Origin: JAPPHA01 sp963662815
Lineage (GTDB): Bacteria; Pseudomonadota; Alphaproteobacteria; Rhodobacterales; Rhodobacteraceae
Reading direction: 5' to 3'
Assembly (NCBI GenBank): GCA_963662815.2
Contig: CAXXWA010000009.1
Location: 1 to 64,000 of the forward strand
DNA length: 64,000 nt
A program made the position numbers and the translations under genes. Below are positions 37,457-46,367 of this stretch, in pieces. A model generated the notes under the pieces. The model was not told where the DNA came from. It saw only the letters and a list, made by a program, of their open reading frames with translations, and made no database searches. The first letter of the stretch is position 1, and each line of letters opens with the position of its first letter.

Positions 37457-38159
37457 GTCGGCATCGCATGCGTAGGCGATATTGGCTCCGACAGCAGGAT
37501 AGCGCGATTGGTAAAGCGTTTCCGTCAGCCAGGCCTGGATGTCGTCCCCGCACTGAACCGTCCTCTCGGCAGCGGTGCGGTGGAAACGGTCGTGACGGAG
37601 ACCCTCATCGAAATCCCGCACTTCACCGGGACCGCGTACAAGGCCTCCGGATGGACCCGTATCGGAACGACCCGGGGACTGGGCAGATACGACAGAAAGC
37701 ATGAACGTGCGAAGCCCGGGAAGGACATCCGGCCTTGTCCGCCCGGGAATGACGGAAAAACACCCGGCCTATGGGCAAAGCAACGCGATCACGCCTTCGC
37801 CGAACGCCTGCGCCGGACCTGAGGCCGCCGCTGGCACGCCAACGCCCTGAATACGCAAGAAAACCAAGATCGTCTGGAACTTCAGTCCCACCGCAGTGCC
37901 TCTTGCCATGCCGTTGCTTCGATGATCCGCCGTGGCCGTTTTCAAACGGAGCGACGGTTGCTGAACGGGGTTCGCACGCGTTGGGAATGCTCGCGGGTTC
38001 CACGGCGCACTGCAAATTCGAGCTCAAGGGCCCCGCTCGACCGTTGACCGGAGGCACGTCACGGCGGATTATGTCGTGTCGCAGCTTGCGGCCGGACGCC
38101 GGGCACGGCCGGAAGGGCGGCAAACCTGCTCGCAGAATGGACATCGTGGAGGGCACGCG
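37457..38159. other. 700-base region upstream of the dehalogenase-like gene
   Basis: No gene was recognised. The promoter of the downstream gene must lie here. A half-symmetrical GGTAAAGCGTTTCC at 37510-37523 recalls LacI-type sites but is imperfect and 640 bases from the gene. Confidence 0.4.
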
Positions 38160-38888
38160 ATGATCGACAAGGTCATGCTCGTGACAAACGTCAGGCACTT
38201 CATCGGACCTCCCGTCGTCGCTGAACTCTGCCTAAGGGGCGCGCGCGTGGCATGCCATGACAGCTCCTTTCGCGACGCGAGCGAAGCCGGGAGATTTGCC
38301 GCCGGGCACCCGGGAACTGTCGTCCTCGGCGCCAGTTCACCTGAAGACATCGTCGCCGAGGCAACCGAAGCCTGCGGACGTATCGACGTTGTGATCAGCA
38401 ACGATGCCGGCGCCGCGGTACGGGCGCCCCTGGCGGAGGCGCGAACCGAAGACTTGCGCGCGGCGCTCGACGAAATGGTCGTCTTCCCGTTCGAACTCGC
38501 CCGCGCCGCCGCGCCTCAGATGAAGGCGCGGCGGCAGGGGAAGATCCTGTTCATAACCTCGGCCGCGCCGCTCAGGGGACTGCCGAACTACGCGATGTAC
38601 GCAACCGCCCGCGGTGCGGCCAACGCGCTCGCCGTTTCGCTCGCCCGTGAACTCGGCCCGGACAACATCCAGGTCAACGCGATCGCACCCAACCACGTCG
38701 AAAGCCCGACCTACTTTCCGCCGGATCTGGTCAACGATCCGAAAACCCTCGCCAGGATGACCCGCGACATTCCGCTCAAGCGCCTGGGCAAGCCGGAAGA
38801 GGCTGCGGCGCTCGTGGCGTTCTTCGCCTCGGACGAGAGCGATTTCATAACCGGCCATGTCATGCCCTTCGCCGGCGGCTGGGTCTGA
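38160..38888 (+). CDS. putative halohydrin dehalogenase (SDR fold)
   Basis: Halohydrin dehalogenases turn vicinal halohydrins into epoxides with halide release, and can open epoxides with small anions. The 242-residue protein carries both family signatures: T9-x4-F14-x-G16 (TNVRHFIG), the nucleophile pocket that replaces the dehydrogenase cofactor glycines, and S134-x12-Y147-x3-R151, where dehydrogenases have Lys instead of Arg. ACHDSSF, DVVISND and ARELGPDNIQVNAIAPN also follow the HheC pattern. A GGAGG site lies 8 bases before ATG 38160. It is convergent with lacI, 28 bases apart. If not this enzyme, it is an SDR with a lost cofactor site. Confidence 0.75.
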   Translation: MIDKVMLVTNVRHFIGPPVVAELCLRGARVACHDSSFRDASEAGRFAAGHPGTVVLGASSPEDIVAEATEACGRIDVVISNDAGAAVRAPLAEARTEDLRAALDEMVVFPFELARAAAPQMKARRQGKILFITSAAPLRGLPNYAMYATARGAANALAVSLARELGPDNIQVNAIAPNHVESPTYFPPDLVNDPKTLARMTRDIPLKRLGKPEEAAALVAFFASDESDFITGHVMPFAGGWV

Positions 38889-38916
38889 CGCACCGGACGT
38901 AATGCGCCGAACGCGA

Positions 38917-39954
38917 TTACCGGTCGGGGAAGGGCGGGCCGGTCGATGATCGGGAAACGAGTTCGACCGGCAACTTCAGCGGATCCGGCGGCTGCCCGCT
39001 TTCGACCCAGTTCGCTATCGCCTCGGCGGCGCGGGTTCCCATGTCGGCTACGGGCAGCCTGACCGACGTCAGGGCCGGAAAGACGAATTCGGAACTCGGA
39101 AGGTCCTCCATCCCGGTTACCGAAATATCCCGCGGAACGTCGAATCCGCGCCTCTGCAGTTCGTAGAGCACTCCCGTCGCGAGCACGTCCGAGAGGCACA
39201 GGAACGCGGTCGGGCGAACGGCGCGGGCAAGGGCGCGACCGGCCGCCCGGCAACCGCCCTCTATGGATATCTCCGCCTCCTGGCATTCCAGGCTGCCCGG
39301 CAGGCGAAGGTTCTCGAGCGCAGAGATGCGCAGCCGGGTCCGGTCGTTGTGCCTTTTCGGTCCGTGGATGATTGCTATGTCCCTGTGCCCGAGTCCGTGC
39401 AGGTGTCGAAGGGCCAGTTCCGCGCTTGCGCGGTTGTCGTAACCGATGGTGGGAAAGACGTAGTCCGCATGGAAATGCGAAATCGCCACCACCGGAATCC
39501 TTGCATTCGTCGTCAGGTCCAAGAAGCCGGACGCATGCGTGATTCCGGAAACGATCAGGCCTTCCGCGCCGACGTTCATGAGCGCGCGCGCCTTCACCGT
39601 CTCGGCGTCGGGATCCTCGCCCGTGGTCGCGACCACGAGCGACAGTCCGTAGTCGGCCAGGCGATTCTCGAGGCCATCGAGGAAGCGCGCGAAGATGGCG
39701 TTGTCGAGGGTCGGCACCAGCGCGCCGATTATGCGCGTGCGCCCCAGATTGATCGCCCGCGCGGCCGCATTCGGGAAGTACCCGAGCTCGTCGATCGCGG
39801 CGAGAACCCGTTCGCGCGTCGGTCCGAGGACCATGGATGGCGCGTTCAGCACCCGCGAGACCGTCGCAACGGAAACGTTAGACCGCCTCGCCACGTCCCT
39901 CAGGTTGGGACGTTTCCTGTCGCCTCGAATTCCCGGCAACTCTCCGTTCCCCAC
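38917..39954 (-). CDS. LacI-family transcriptional regulator
   Basis: The 345-residue protein has the LacI helix-turn-helix (LRDVARRSNVSVATVSRVLNAPSMVLGPTRERVLAAIDELGYFPN) and a periplasmic-binding-type effector domain (RIIGALVPTLDNAIFARFLDGLE, CLSDVLATGVLYELQRRG, SVTGMEDLPSS). It probably binds the palindrome at 40092-40111 in the region shared with the divergent DUF1989-GcvT gene. Its effector is unknown; LacI proteins usually sense sugars, so an osmolyte or amine here would be unusual. Confidence 0.9.
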   Translation of the reverse strand: MGNGELPGIRGDRKRPNLRDVARRSNVSVATVSRVLNAPSMVLGPTRERVLAAIDELGYFPNAAARAINLGRTRIIGALVPTLDNAIFARFLDGLENRLADYGLSLVVATTGEDPDAETVKARALMNVGAEGLIVSGITHASGFLDLTTNARIPVVAISHFHADYVFPTIGYDNRASAELALRHLHGLGHRDIAIIHGPKRHNDRTRLRISALENLRLPGSLECQEAEISIEGGCRAAGRALARAVRPTAFLCLSDVLATGVLYELQRRGFDVPRDISVTGMEDLPSSEFVFPALTSVRLPVADMGTRAAEAIANWVESGQPPDPLKLPVELVSRSSTGPPFPDR

Positions 39955-40091
39955 GCATCAGGATTGGCGGCCCGCTCGTCCGGGACGGTTCGAACCGCAT
40001 GGCGCGGAAATGCCGCCGATACCCGGCTCGCGACGCTTCCCGCTCTTTAGACGTGTCTATTGCACTTGTCGAACGCCTGTGGCAAGTGATC

Positions 40092-40111
40092 CCGTGTAAA
40101 CGGTTACACGG
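40092..40111. promoter_or_regulatory. LacI-type operator between lacI and the DUF1989-GcvT gene
   Basis: The arms CCGTGTAA and TTACACGG flank a central ACGG, so the site is a 20-base palindrome with only the two bases beside the central CG unmatched. CG-centred TGTAA-CG-TTACA sites are typical for LacI proteins. It lies 138 bases from lacI and 108 bases from the divergent gene. Confidence 0.7.
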
Positions 40112-40218
40112 CTCGCAAGTCCTTCCCGGTCCGGGATGCGTTCCGCCGGGTGCTCGGCCGGATTGCGTGGCGAATTGCGAGATGACGAACAACTGACGCG
40201 TTCGGAAGGTATGCCGTC

Positions 40219-42543
40219 GTGGTGAACCTGCAGGCTTGCAGTGGAACGGACCGGTTCCGGTACCGGGGGCTGAGGCAGGCGAACTGCCTGCGGCTCGATG
40301 TCGAGTACGGCGAAGCCGGACATTTGAACGTGCCGGCCGGGGCGATCGTCAACGTCACCAATGTCGACGGCGGCGGCTGCGCCTGGTTGACGACGCTCGC
40401 GGAAGACGACAGGGAATTCGGACTCGCCGGACTCGACATCCCCGAAGCCGAACCGGCGCCGCTGGATGCGGCCGCCTTCGACAGCCGCATGATGGCGGCA
40501 ATTTCCGCCAACCGGAACGGAGCGCTTTCGGCAGCAAGGGTGCTGCGGATCTTCGACAGCCGGTCGGCACCGGGCGACATGTTCGTCGCGCGCGTCTCCC
40601 GCAACGCCGAGCTGTTCGTCATTGCGCCGGCGGAGCAGGCCTACCTCGCCGATGGAGGCGGCGGGCGGATTTCAGTCAGCGTGAGTCCGCCGGCGGGTGC
40701 CGGCCCCGACCTCGTCCTGCCGGAACCGCTCGGCCGGGTCCGCGACGAGTGGCGCGTCAAGCGCGGAACGGCATGCGCCTACGAACTGAGGAAGGGCGAG
40801 TTCGTCCAGGTCATCGACGTGGAAGGACAGCAGTGCTCCGATTTCATGGCGTTGCGGAGCGATGCGCTGGACGCCGGACAGGAACGGCACATCGATTCGA
40901 CCGTCTCGCGGACCATGTCCCGAAGCGCGTACCCGTCGCCCGGGCTTCACGACAAGTTCTTCGACCAGGACATCCGCCCTCTGCTTGCCCTGCGCCGCGA
41001 CACGGTCGGGCGGCACGACACCTTCGCGCTCGCGTGCACCGCACGCGGCTACGAGGAGCGCGGATTCCCTGGCCATCTCAACTGTTCCGACAACATCAGC
41101 GAGGTCTTCGCGCCCTTCGGCATCCGGCGCCGCCGCGCCTGGCCCGCGATAAATTTCTTCTTCAATTCATGGATCGACCGGACGGACAACAACCTGGCGA
41201 GCGACGAAGCCTGGTCGCGGCCGGGCGACCACGTGGTTCTCGAGGCCCTGACCGACCTTGTGTGCGTTTCGACCGCCTGCCCCGATGATGTGGACCCGAT
41301 CAACGGCTGGAACCCGACGGACATTCACGTCCGGATTTACGAGGAGAATACCGCGATTTCCCATTCGGTTTCATGGCGCGCGCAACCCGAGGATGCCGGG
41401 CGGTTGACGCGACGCTCGGCATTTCATCCGCGCACGTCCCGTTTCACCTCGTCGTATCATGCGGCGCGGGATCTCTGGATGCCGGCGCGGTACGACGCGA
41501 CCGGCAGCATCGAGGAGTACTGGGCCTGCAAGAGGGCGGCGACGCTTCAGGACATGTCTGGCCTGAGAAAGTTCGACGTGGTCGGACCCGACGCGGTCGA
41601 ACTCCTGCAGCACTGCATGACGCGCGACGTCTCGAAGCTGTCGCAGCACCGCGGCCTCTACGCCCTGATGTGCGATGCTCGGGGCAGCGTCCTCGACGAC
41701 GGCACGCTGTTCCGCCTGGAGGACACGGCGTTCCGCTGGTGCTGCGGAACCGACGATTCGGCCCTGCATCTACGCGAACAGGCGGAGCGCCTCGGGCTCA
41801 ATGCCCGGATCCTGTCCCTCGGCAGAAAGCTGCCGAACCTTGCGCTGCAGGGCCCGAAGTCGCGCGACATTCTTCGCGAGATCATGTTTGTCCAGCCGTC
41901 CCGGCCGGCTCTCGGGAATCTCCGGTGGTTCGGATTCACCATCGCGCGGCTGCATGATCGCTCCGGACCGGCGGTCATGCTCTGCCGGACCGGGTATACC
42001 GGCGAACTCGGCTACGAAGTCTTTTGCGCCCCGGAAGACGCCGCCCTGATCTGGGACGGGATCATGGATGCAGGAAGGCCCCACGGACTCGTCCCGATGG
42101 GAACCGATGCGCTCGAGTTGCTTCGAATCGAAGCCGGCCTGATGGCGGCCGGCGCCGAATTCGGGGCCGACAGCGACGCCTTCGAATCCGGACTTGGATT
42201 CGCCGTCGACTTTCGGAAACGCGAGTTCGTCGGACGCGCGGCGCTCGAGCGAAACGCCTCCGCCGCGCGCCGGAAGCTGGTCGGCCTGCGGTTCGCGGGC
42301 AACGAGGCGCCTGCGCATAGAGACCTCGTGTTCGTCGGACGCGAACAGGTCGGGGTTGTCACGAGCGCCTGCGTTTCGCCGCAACTCGGACGCGCGATCG
42401 CGATGGCGCGGGTCGCAATCGAGGAGTCGGAGCCCGGTTGCGAACTGGAAGTGGGCAGGCTCGACGGTCACATGAAGCGCCTTCCCGCCGTTGTCGTCGA
42501 CCTGCCGTTCATGGACCCGAAGCGCGAGAAGGTGCGGTCATGA
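40219..42543 (+). CDS. DUF1989 (carboxyguanidine-deiminase-like) - GcvT fusion enzyme
   Basis: The 774-residue protein joins two DUF1989-like parts to a folate-dependent GcvT domain. Residues about 10-165 look like a degenerate copy. Residues 175-380 carry the family marks GQQCSDFMAL, GHLNCSDNISEVFAPFGI, INFFFNSW and DPINGWNPTDI. Residues 395-770 are GcvT (ATLQDMSGLRKFDVVGPDA, RTGYTGELGYEVF, LRIEAGLMAAGAEF). Stand-alone DUF1989 pairs act on carboxyguanidine, and GcvT relatives move methyl or aminomethyl groups to folate. The substrate may thus be an N-methylated amine, but this is inference. Start is GTG 40219 after GGAAGG. Its stop overlaps the transporter ATPase start. Confidence 0.8.
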   Translation: MVNLQACSGTDRFRYRGLRQANCLRLDVEYGEAGHLNVPAGAIVNVTNVDGGGCAWLTTLAEDDREFGLAGLDIPEAEPAPLDAAAFDSRMMAAISANRNGALSAARVLRIFDSRSAPGDMFVARVSRNAELFVIAPAEQAYLADGGGGRISVSVSPPAGAGPDLVLPEPLGRVRDEWRVKRGTACAYELRKGEFVQVIDVEGQQCSDFMALRSDALDAGQERHIDSTVSRTMSRSAYPSPGLHDKFFDQDIRPLLALRRDTVGRHDTFALACTARGYEERGFPGHLNCSDNISEVFAPFGIRRRRAWPAINFFFNSWIDRTDNNLASDEAWSRPGDHVVLEALTDLVCVSTACPDDVDPINGWNPTDIHVRIYEENTAISHSVSWRAQPEDAGRLTRRSAFHPRTSRFTSSYHAARDLWMPARYDATGSIEEYWACKRAATLQDMSGLRKFDVVGPDAVELLQHCMTRDVSKLSQHRGLYALMCDARGSVLDDGTLFRLEDTAFRWCCGTDDSALHLREQAERLGLNARILSLGRKLPNLALQGPKSRDILREIMFVQPSRPALGNLRWFGFTIARLHDRSGPAVMLCRTGYTGELGYEVFCAPEDAALIWDGIMDAGRPHGLVPMGTDALELLRIEAGLMAAGAEFGADSDAFESGLGFAVDFRKREFVGRAALERNASAARRKLVGLRFAGNEAPAHRDLVFVGREQVGVVTSACVSPQLGRAIAMARVAIEESEPGCELEVGRLDGHMKRLPAVVVDLPFMDPKREKVRS

Positions 42544-43601
42544 CCGCCGATCACGTGGAAGGCGTCGTGGTCACGCGGAACGTCTGGAAGATCTTCGGCG
42601 AGCGGGCCGAGGACGCGATGGCCGCCGTGCGCAGGGACAATCTTTCGAAAGCCGAGGTGCTTGAGGCGTATGGCGCGGTCGTCGGCGTCCGGGATGTATC
42701 GATTTCTGTCAGCGAAGGCGAGATCTTCTGCATCATGGGTCTCTCGGGTTCGGGAAAGTCGACCCTGGTCCGCCATGTCAACCGGCTGATCGAACCCACC
42801 GGAGGCGACATCCTGATCAACGGCATCAACGTCGGAGACCTCGGGCAGGAAGAGTTGCGCGCCATGCGCGCAGACAAGATCGGCATGGTGTTTCAGAGCA
42901 TGGCGCTCCTTCCGCACCGCACGGTCCGGGACAACATCGCCTTCGCGCTCGAACTCAGGGACGTCGACCCCTTTACCCGGGCGAACGTCGCCGACCGGGT
43001 CATCGAACTCGTCAGCCTCCAAGGATACGGCGACCGGATGCCCTCGGAACTGTCCGGAGGGATGCAGCAGCGTGTGGGACTGGCCCGGGCGCTCGCCGCC
43101 GATCCGGACATCCTCTTGATGGACGAGCCGTTTTCCGCCCTCGATCCCCTCATCCGCCGCGGTCTCCAGGACGAGTTCCTCGAGCTGTCCAAGACCATGA
43201 AGAAAACGACGCTCTTCATCACGCACGACCTCGACGAGGCAATCCGGATGGGCACGCGCATCGCGATCATGAAAGACGGGGAAATCGTCCAGACCGGCAC
43301 GCCCGAAGAGATCGTGACCCGGCCGGCGGACGAATACGTCTCGGACTTCGTCGCGGGAATCTCCAAGCTCAAGCTGGTGTTCGCGCACACCGTCATGCAG
43401 CCGGTCGCGGCCCATGAACGGAAATCCGGCGTCCTTCCGCCCCTAGACGCGTGCCCGCAGGCAAGACCCGACGACGACCTCGACGTTCTCGTCGGGCTGG
43501 CCGTCGATCAGGACAACCCGATCGTGATCGTGAGCGACGGCCGGCCGGTCGGCGTCGTGACCAAGGATGCCCTGCTGCGCGGCATCCAGGGCGAGGTATA
43601 G
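42540..43601 (+). CDS. quaternary-amine-type ABC importer, ATPase (ProV/OpuAA-like), system 1
   Basis: This subunit powers uptake of glycine betaine, proline betaine, choline or relatives. The 353-residue protein has Walker A (GLSGSGKSTLVRHVNRL), the signature SGGMQQRVGLARAL, Walker B (ILLMDEPFSALDP) and a C-terminal CBS-like part (DNPIVIVSDGRPVGVVTKDALL). WKIFG...DNLSKAEVLEAYGAVVGV is the usual ProV opening. ATG 42540 overlaps the upstream stop (ATGA), showing that importer and DUF1989-GcvT enzyme are made together. Confidence 0.92.
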   Translation: MTADHVEGVVVTRNVWKIFGERAEDAMAAVRRDNLSKAEVLEAYGAVVGVRDVSISVSEGEIFCIMGLSGSGKSTLVRHVNRLIEPTGGDILINGINVGDLGQEELRAMRADKIGMVFQSMALLPHRTVRDNIAFALELRDVDPFTRANVADRVIELVSLQGYGDRMPSELSGGMQQRVGLARALAADPDILLMDEPFSALDPLIRRGLQDEFLELSKTMKKTTLFITHDLDEAIRMGTRIAIMKDGEIVQTGTPEEIVTRPADEYVSDFVAGISKLKLVFAHTVMQPVAAHERKSGVLPPLDACPQARPDDDLDVLVGLAVDQDNPIVIVSDGRPVGVVTKDALLRGIQGEV

Positions 43602-43605
43602 GAAC

Positions 43606-45153
43606 ATGTCGGAAGAAACGGACATCCGGAAACCCTTCATCGAGTTCGCGGGCCCGCGCGGCGACTACTATGCGGACACCTTTCTGAAGATCAGGAAACA
43701 GTCCCTCGGCAGATTCCACGTCAACGCGGCGGCGCTGGCAGGGAGCTTCGTCTGGGCGGCGCTGCGCGGGAACTGGACACTCTTCGTTATCGGCTTCGTT
43801 GTCGACCTGGTCACGCTGGTCAACCTGGCGCTCGTCTACAAGTACTCCAGGGCCGCGGTCGAGAATTCAGACAAGGCGTATCTTGTCGAGCGCTACGAGG
43901 GATGGTCGGAGTCGCATCTGACCGCGGCCGTCATCGTGTTCGCGCTGGGAAGGCTTCTCTTCGCCTGGCTTTCGGACAGGCTCTATTCCGCCCAATACGA
44001 CAGGTGGCGCGTCGACCGAAGCGTGAACAGCGGCTTCGCATCTTCCCGCCTGCTGCTGGCCGCGCTTGTAGCCGCCCTTGTCCTGCCGATGCTTCTGTAT
44101 CGCACGACGCAGTTCGCGCCGGACGAACGAACATGCATCAAGCAGGACCGCGCCATAACAGCCGGAGAGGCGGTTCCTGCCAAGAACCGGTTCGACTGCT
44201 TCGTCATCGGCGAGTTTCCGACCCTGTTCTGGATCGATCGCCCGGAAGAAATCTCCTACCCGAGAAACGAGAGCGGCGAGCGCTATGTCAAGCGGACCCC
44301 GCCAAGGGCCGATGCGCCGCCCGTCAACCTGAACACCTACACGTCCCAGGCCATCGACGATGCGATCGGCTACGTCACCGTTTTCTACGGGTTCCTGTTC
44401 GACGGGATCACCCGGATCCTCCGCGGAATGCTGAGCGCAATCACATCGGTGTTCGTCGGCACCCCATGGCCGATCACCATGTGCGCGCTCCTGTTCATCG
44501 CCTACAAGATGGCCGGATCGCGCACTGCGATCTTCGTCGGCGCGTCGCTCGCCTATCTCGCCCTCTTCGGATTCTGGCACACCGCCATGGACACCATGTC
44601 GCTGGTTGTCGCGGCATCGATCATCTGCGTCGCGGCCGGACTGCCGCTAGGGATCTGGGTGGGCAAGTCCGGGCGTGCCAAGGTGATCGTGACGCCGATA
44701 CTGGACGTGATGCAGACGATTCCGTCCTTCGTCTACCTCCTTCCCGCGATCGCCTTCTTCTCGATCGGCAAGCCGCCCGGCATTCTCGCGACGGTGATAT
44801 TTGCGATGCCGCCGATGGTCAGGCTGACCGCGCTCGGAATCCGGCAGGTCCCGGACAACACCAAGGAGGCTGCGCTGGCATTCGGCGCGAGTCCGCGCCA
44901 GCTCCTGACCAAGGTGGAATTGCCGCTGGCCCTTCCATCAATCATGGCCGGCATCAACCAGGTCGTGATGATGAGCCTTTCGATGGTGGTGATTGCGGCA
45001 CTGATCGGCGCCGGAGGCATGGGCTACGTGGTGACCGAAGCCCTCGAAAACACGGAAACCGGGCGCGGCGTCCTTGCCGGCCTCGGAATCGCCCTGTTGG
45101 CGATGATGATCGACAGGGTGGTGCAGAAGGCGAACAAGACTCGCCTTCAATGA
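43606..45153 (+). CDS. quaternary-amine-type ABC importer, permease with long N-terminal extension, system 1
   Basis: The last 240 of 515 residues are a ProW-type permease (MDTMSLVVAASIICVAAG, VIVTPILDVMQTIPSFVYLLPAIAFF, EAALAFGASPRQLLTKVELPLALPSI with the EAA loop). The first 270 residues hold extra membrane helices. The opening YYADTFLKIRKQSLGRFHVNAAALAGSFVW recalls the small DUF2628 membrane family, and a periplasmic loop with three cysteines follows. This extension is not part of E. coli ProW. It starts five bases after the ATPase stop. Confidence 0.88.
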   Translation: MSEETDIRKPFIEFAGPRGDYYADTFLKIRKQSLGRFHVNAAALAGSFVWAALRGNWTLFVIGFVVDLVTLVNLALVYKYSRAAVENSDKAYLVERYEGWSESHLTAAVIVFALGRLLFAWLSDRLYSAQYDRWRVDRSVNSGFASSRLLLAALVAALVLPMLLYRTTQFAPDERTCIKQDRAITAGEAVPAKNRFDCFVIGEFPTLFWIDRPEEISYPRNESGERYVKRTPPRADAPPVNLNTYTSQAIDDAIGYVTVFYGFLFDGITRILRGMLSAITSVFVGTPWPITMCALLFIAYKMAGSRTAIFVGASLAYLALFGFWHTAMDTMSLVVAASIICVAAGLPLGIWVGKSGRAKVIVTPILDVMQTIPSFVYLLPAIAFFSIGKPPGILATVIFAMPPMVRLTALGIRQVPDNTKEAALAFGASPRQLLTKVELPLALPSIMAGINQVVMMSLSMVVIAALIGAGGMGYVVTEALENTETGRGVLAGLGIALLAMMIDRVVQKANKTRLQ

Positions 45154-45159
45154 CCGAAC

Positions 45160-45178
45160 GCGACGCCCTTGGCGTCGC
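45160..45178 (+). promoter_or_regulatory. intercistronic hairpin before the binding-protein gene, system 1
   Basis: An 8-base perfect stem, GCGACGCC and GGCGTCGC, with a CTT loop lies between permease and binding-protein genes. There is no T-run, so it is more likely an RNA-stability element than a terminator. It could let the binding protein be made in excess. Confidence 0.5.
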
Positions 45179-45201
45179 AAGCAGCTCTGAAAGGGAGAAA
45201 C

Positions 45202-46161
45202 ATGAAATTTGCAAGACACCTGCTAACCGGCGCCGCGATATCCGCCGCGGCAGCGTCGGGTTCGATGGCCGCGGACGACGCGACGGTGACCATCGGAGAC
45301 CTGACATGGACGGGCGCCCGCGCCATCGGCCATGTCATCCAAGCCGTGATCGAGGGACCGCTCGATTCCGAGGCGGTTATCGTCGAGGGCCTGTCAGACG
45401 GTTCCGTCATTGCCGCCGGCATGGACAAGGGTGACGGTTCCGCCGACGTCTACACCGACCTCTGGATGCCCAACCGGCAGGGCATCTGGGACAAGTACGT
45501 CGTCGACGCCGGGACCGTGGGACACAACGTCCCCTACCTGGGCACCCAGAAAATGTACGTGCCGTCGTACATGGCGGACCGCGTCAGCAGCGTCGACGAC
45601 CTGATGGATCCGGAAGTCGCGGCGATGTTCGACAAGGACGGCAACGGCAAGGGCGAGTACTGGGCCGGCGATGCCGGATGGAAGTCCACGAGAATGTGGC
45701 AGGTCAAGTTCAAGAGCTACGGCCTTTCCGAACTCTGGGAACCGGAAATCCTTCCCGACGCGACGTTCAAGGCGCAACTGAAAGCCGCGATCCAGCGCGA
45801 GCAGCCGATCCTGTTCTACTACTGGACGCCGGAATGGGTGCATGCGGCCTATGACCTCACGCCCATCGAAGAGCCGGCACGCACGGAAGGCTGCGAGGAC
45901 ATGGACCTCGACAAGGAGGACTGGCTCGAAGCGTCGCACTTTTCCTGCGTGAGCAGTGACGCCACGATCTACGTCGCCTACTCGAAATCCTTGGAAATGC
46001 GCAATCCTCCGGTCGCGAAATTCCTGAGCCAGATGCAGCTCGATCCGGATGTGGTCAACGAGTGGATACTGATGATCGGCCGCGACAAGATGGACGCGCG
46101 GGATGTCGCCGAGGACTGGGTCAACGGCAACATGGACGTCGTCAACGGCTGGATCAACTAG
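45202..46161 (+). CDS. quaternary-amine-type ABC importer, substrate-binding protein, system 1
   Basis: The 319-residue periplasmic protein has a signal peptide (MKFARHLLTGAAISAAAASGSMA) and the OpuAC fold: VTIGDLTWTGARAIGHV, DVYTDLWMPNRQ, FYYWTPEWVHA. Trp and Tyr in these segments would form the aromatic cage for a quaternary ammonium group. C-terminal cysteine residues (GCEDMD, FSCVSSD) may pair. The AAGGGAG ribosome site is strong. Substrate not determinable. Confidence 0.9.
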   Translation: MKFARHLLTGAAISAAAASGSMAADDATVTIGDLTWTGARAIGHVIQAVIEGPLDSEAVIVEGLSDGSVIAAGMDKGDGSADVYTDLWMPNRQGIWDKYVVDAGTVGHNVPYLGTQKMYVPSYMADRVSSVDDLMDPEVAAMFDKDGNGKGEYWAGDAGWKSTRMWQVKFKSYGLSELWEPEILPDATFKAQLKAAIQREQPILFYYWTPEWVHAAYDLTPIEEPARTEGCEDMDLDKEDWLEASHFSCVSSDATIYVAYSKSLEMRNPPVAKFLSQMQLDPDVVNEWILMIGRDKMDARDVAEDWVNGNMDVVNGWIN

Positions 46162-46180
46162 CCGGAAGCAAGAGACCGCG

Positions 46181-46208
46181 CCCGGCGCGGCGTTGCTGCC
46201 GCGCCGGG
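46181..46208 (+). terminator. hairpin terminator after importer system 1
   Basis: An 11-base perfect stem, CCCGGCGCGGC and GCCGCGCCGGG, with a GTTGCT loop lies 20 bases after the binding-protein stop. It is followed by a weak T-rich stretch (GTCATTTTA). It sits between convergent genes. Confidence 0.7.
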
Positions 46209-46367
46209 GTCATTTTACGCGTCGGTCCGGACGGACGTTCGAACTGCTCGCTTCGGAATGCCGCTCGCGACGGGGACTTCGCCCAAACGGGATCACTGCC
46301 GAGGGCCTCCGGTTCCTCAAGCCGTCTCCGGAAAGGGAACCGCGCCGCAGGCGACGATGCGATCCGG

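Noticed and set aside
37510..37523. GGTAAAGCGTTTCC as a second LacI operator for the dehalogenase-like gene
   Set aside because: The symmetry is imperfect, the centre differs from the 40092 site, and it lies about 640 bases before the gene.
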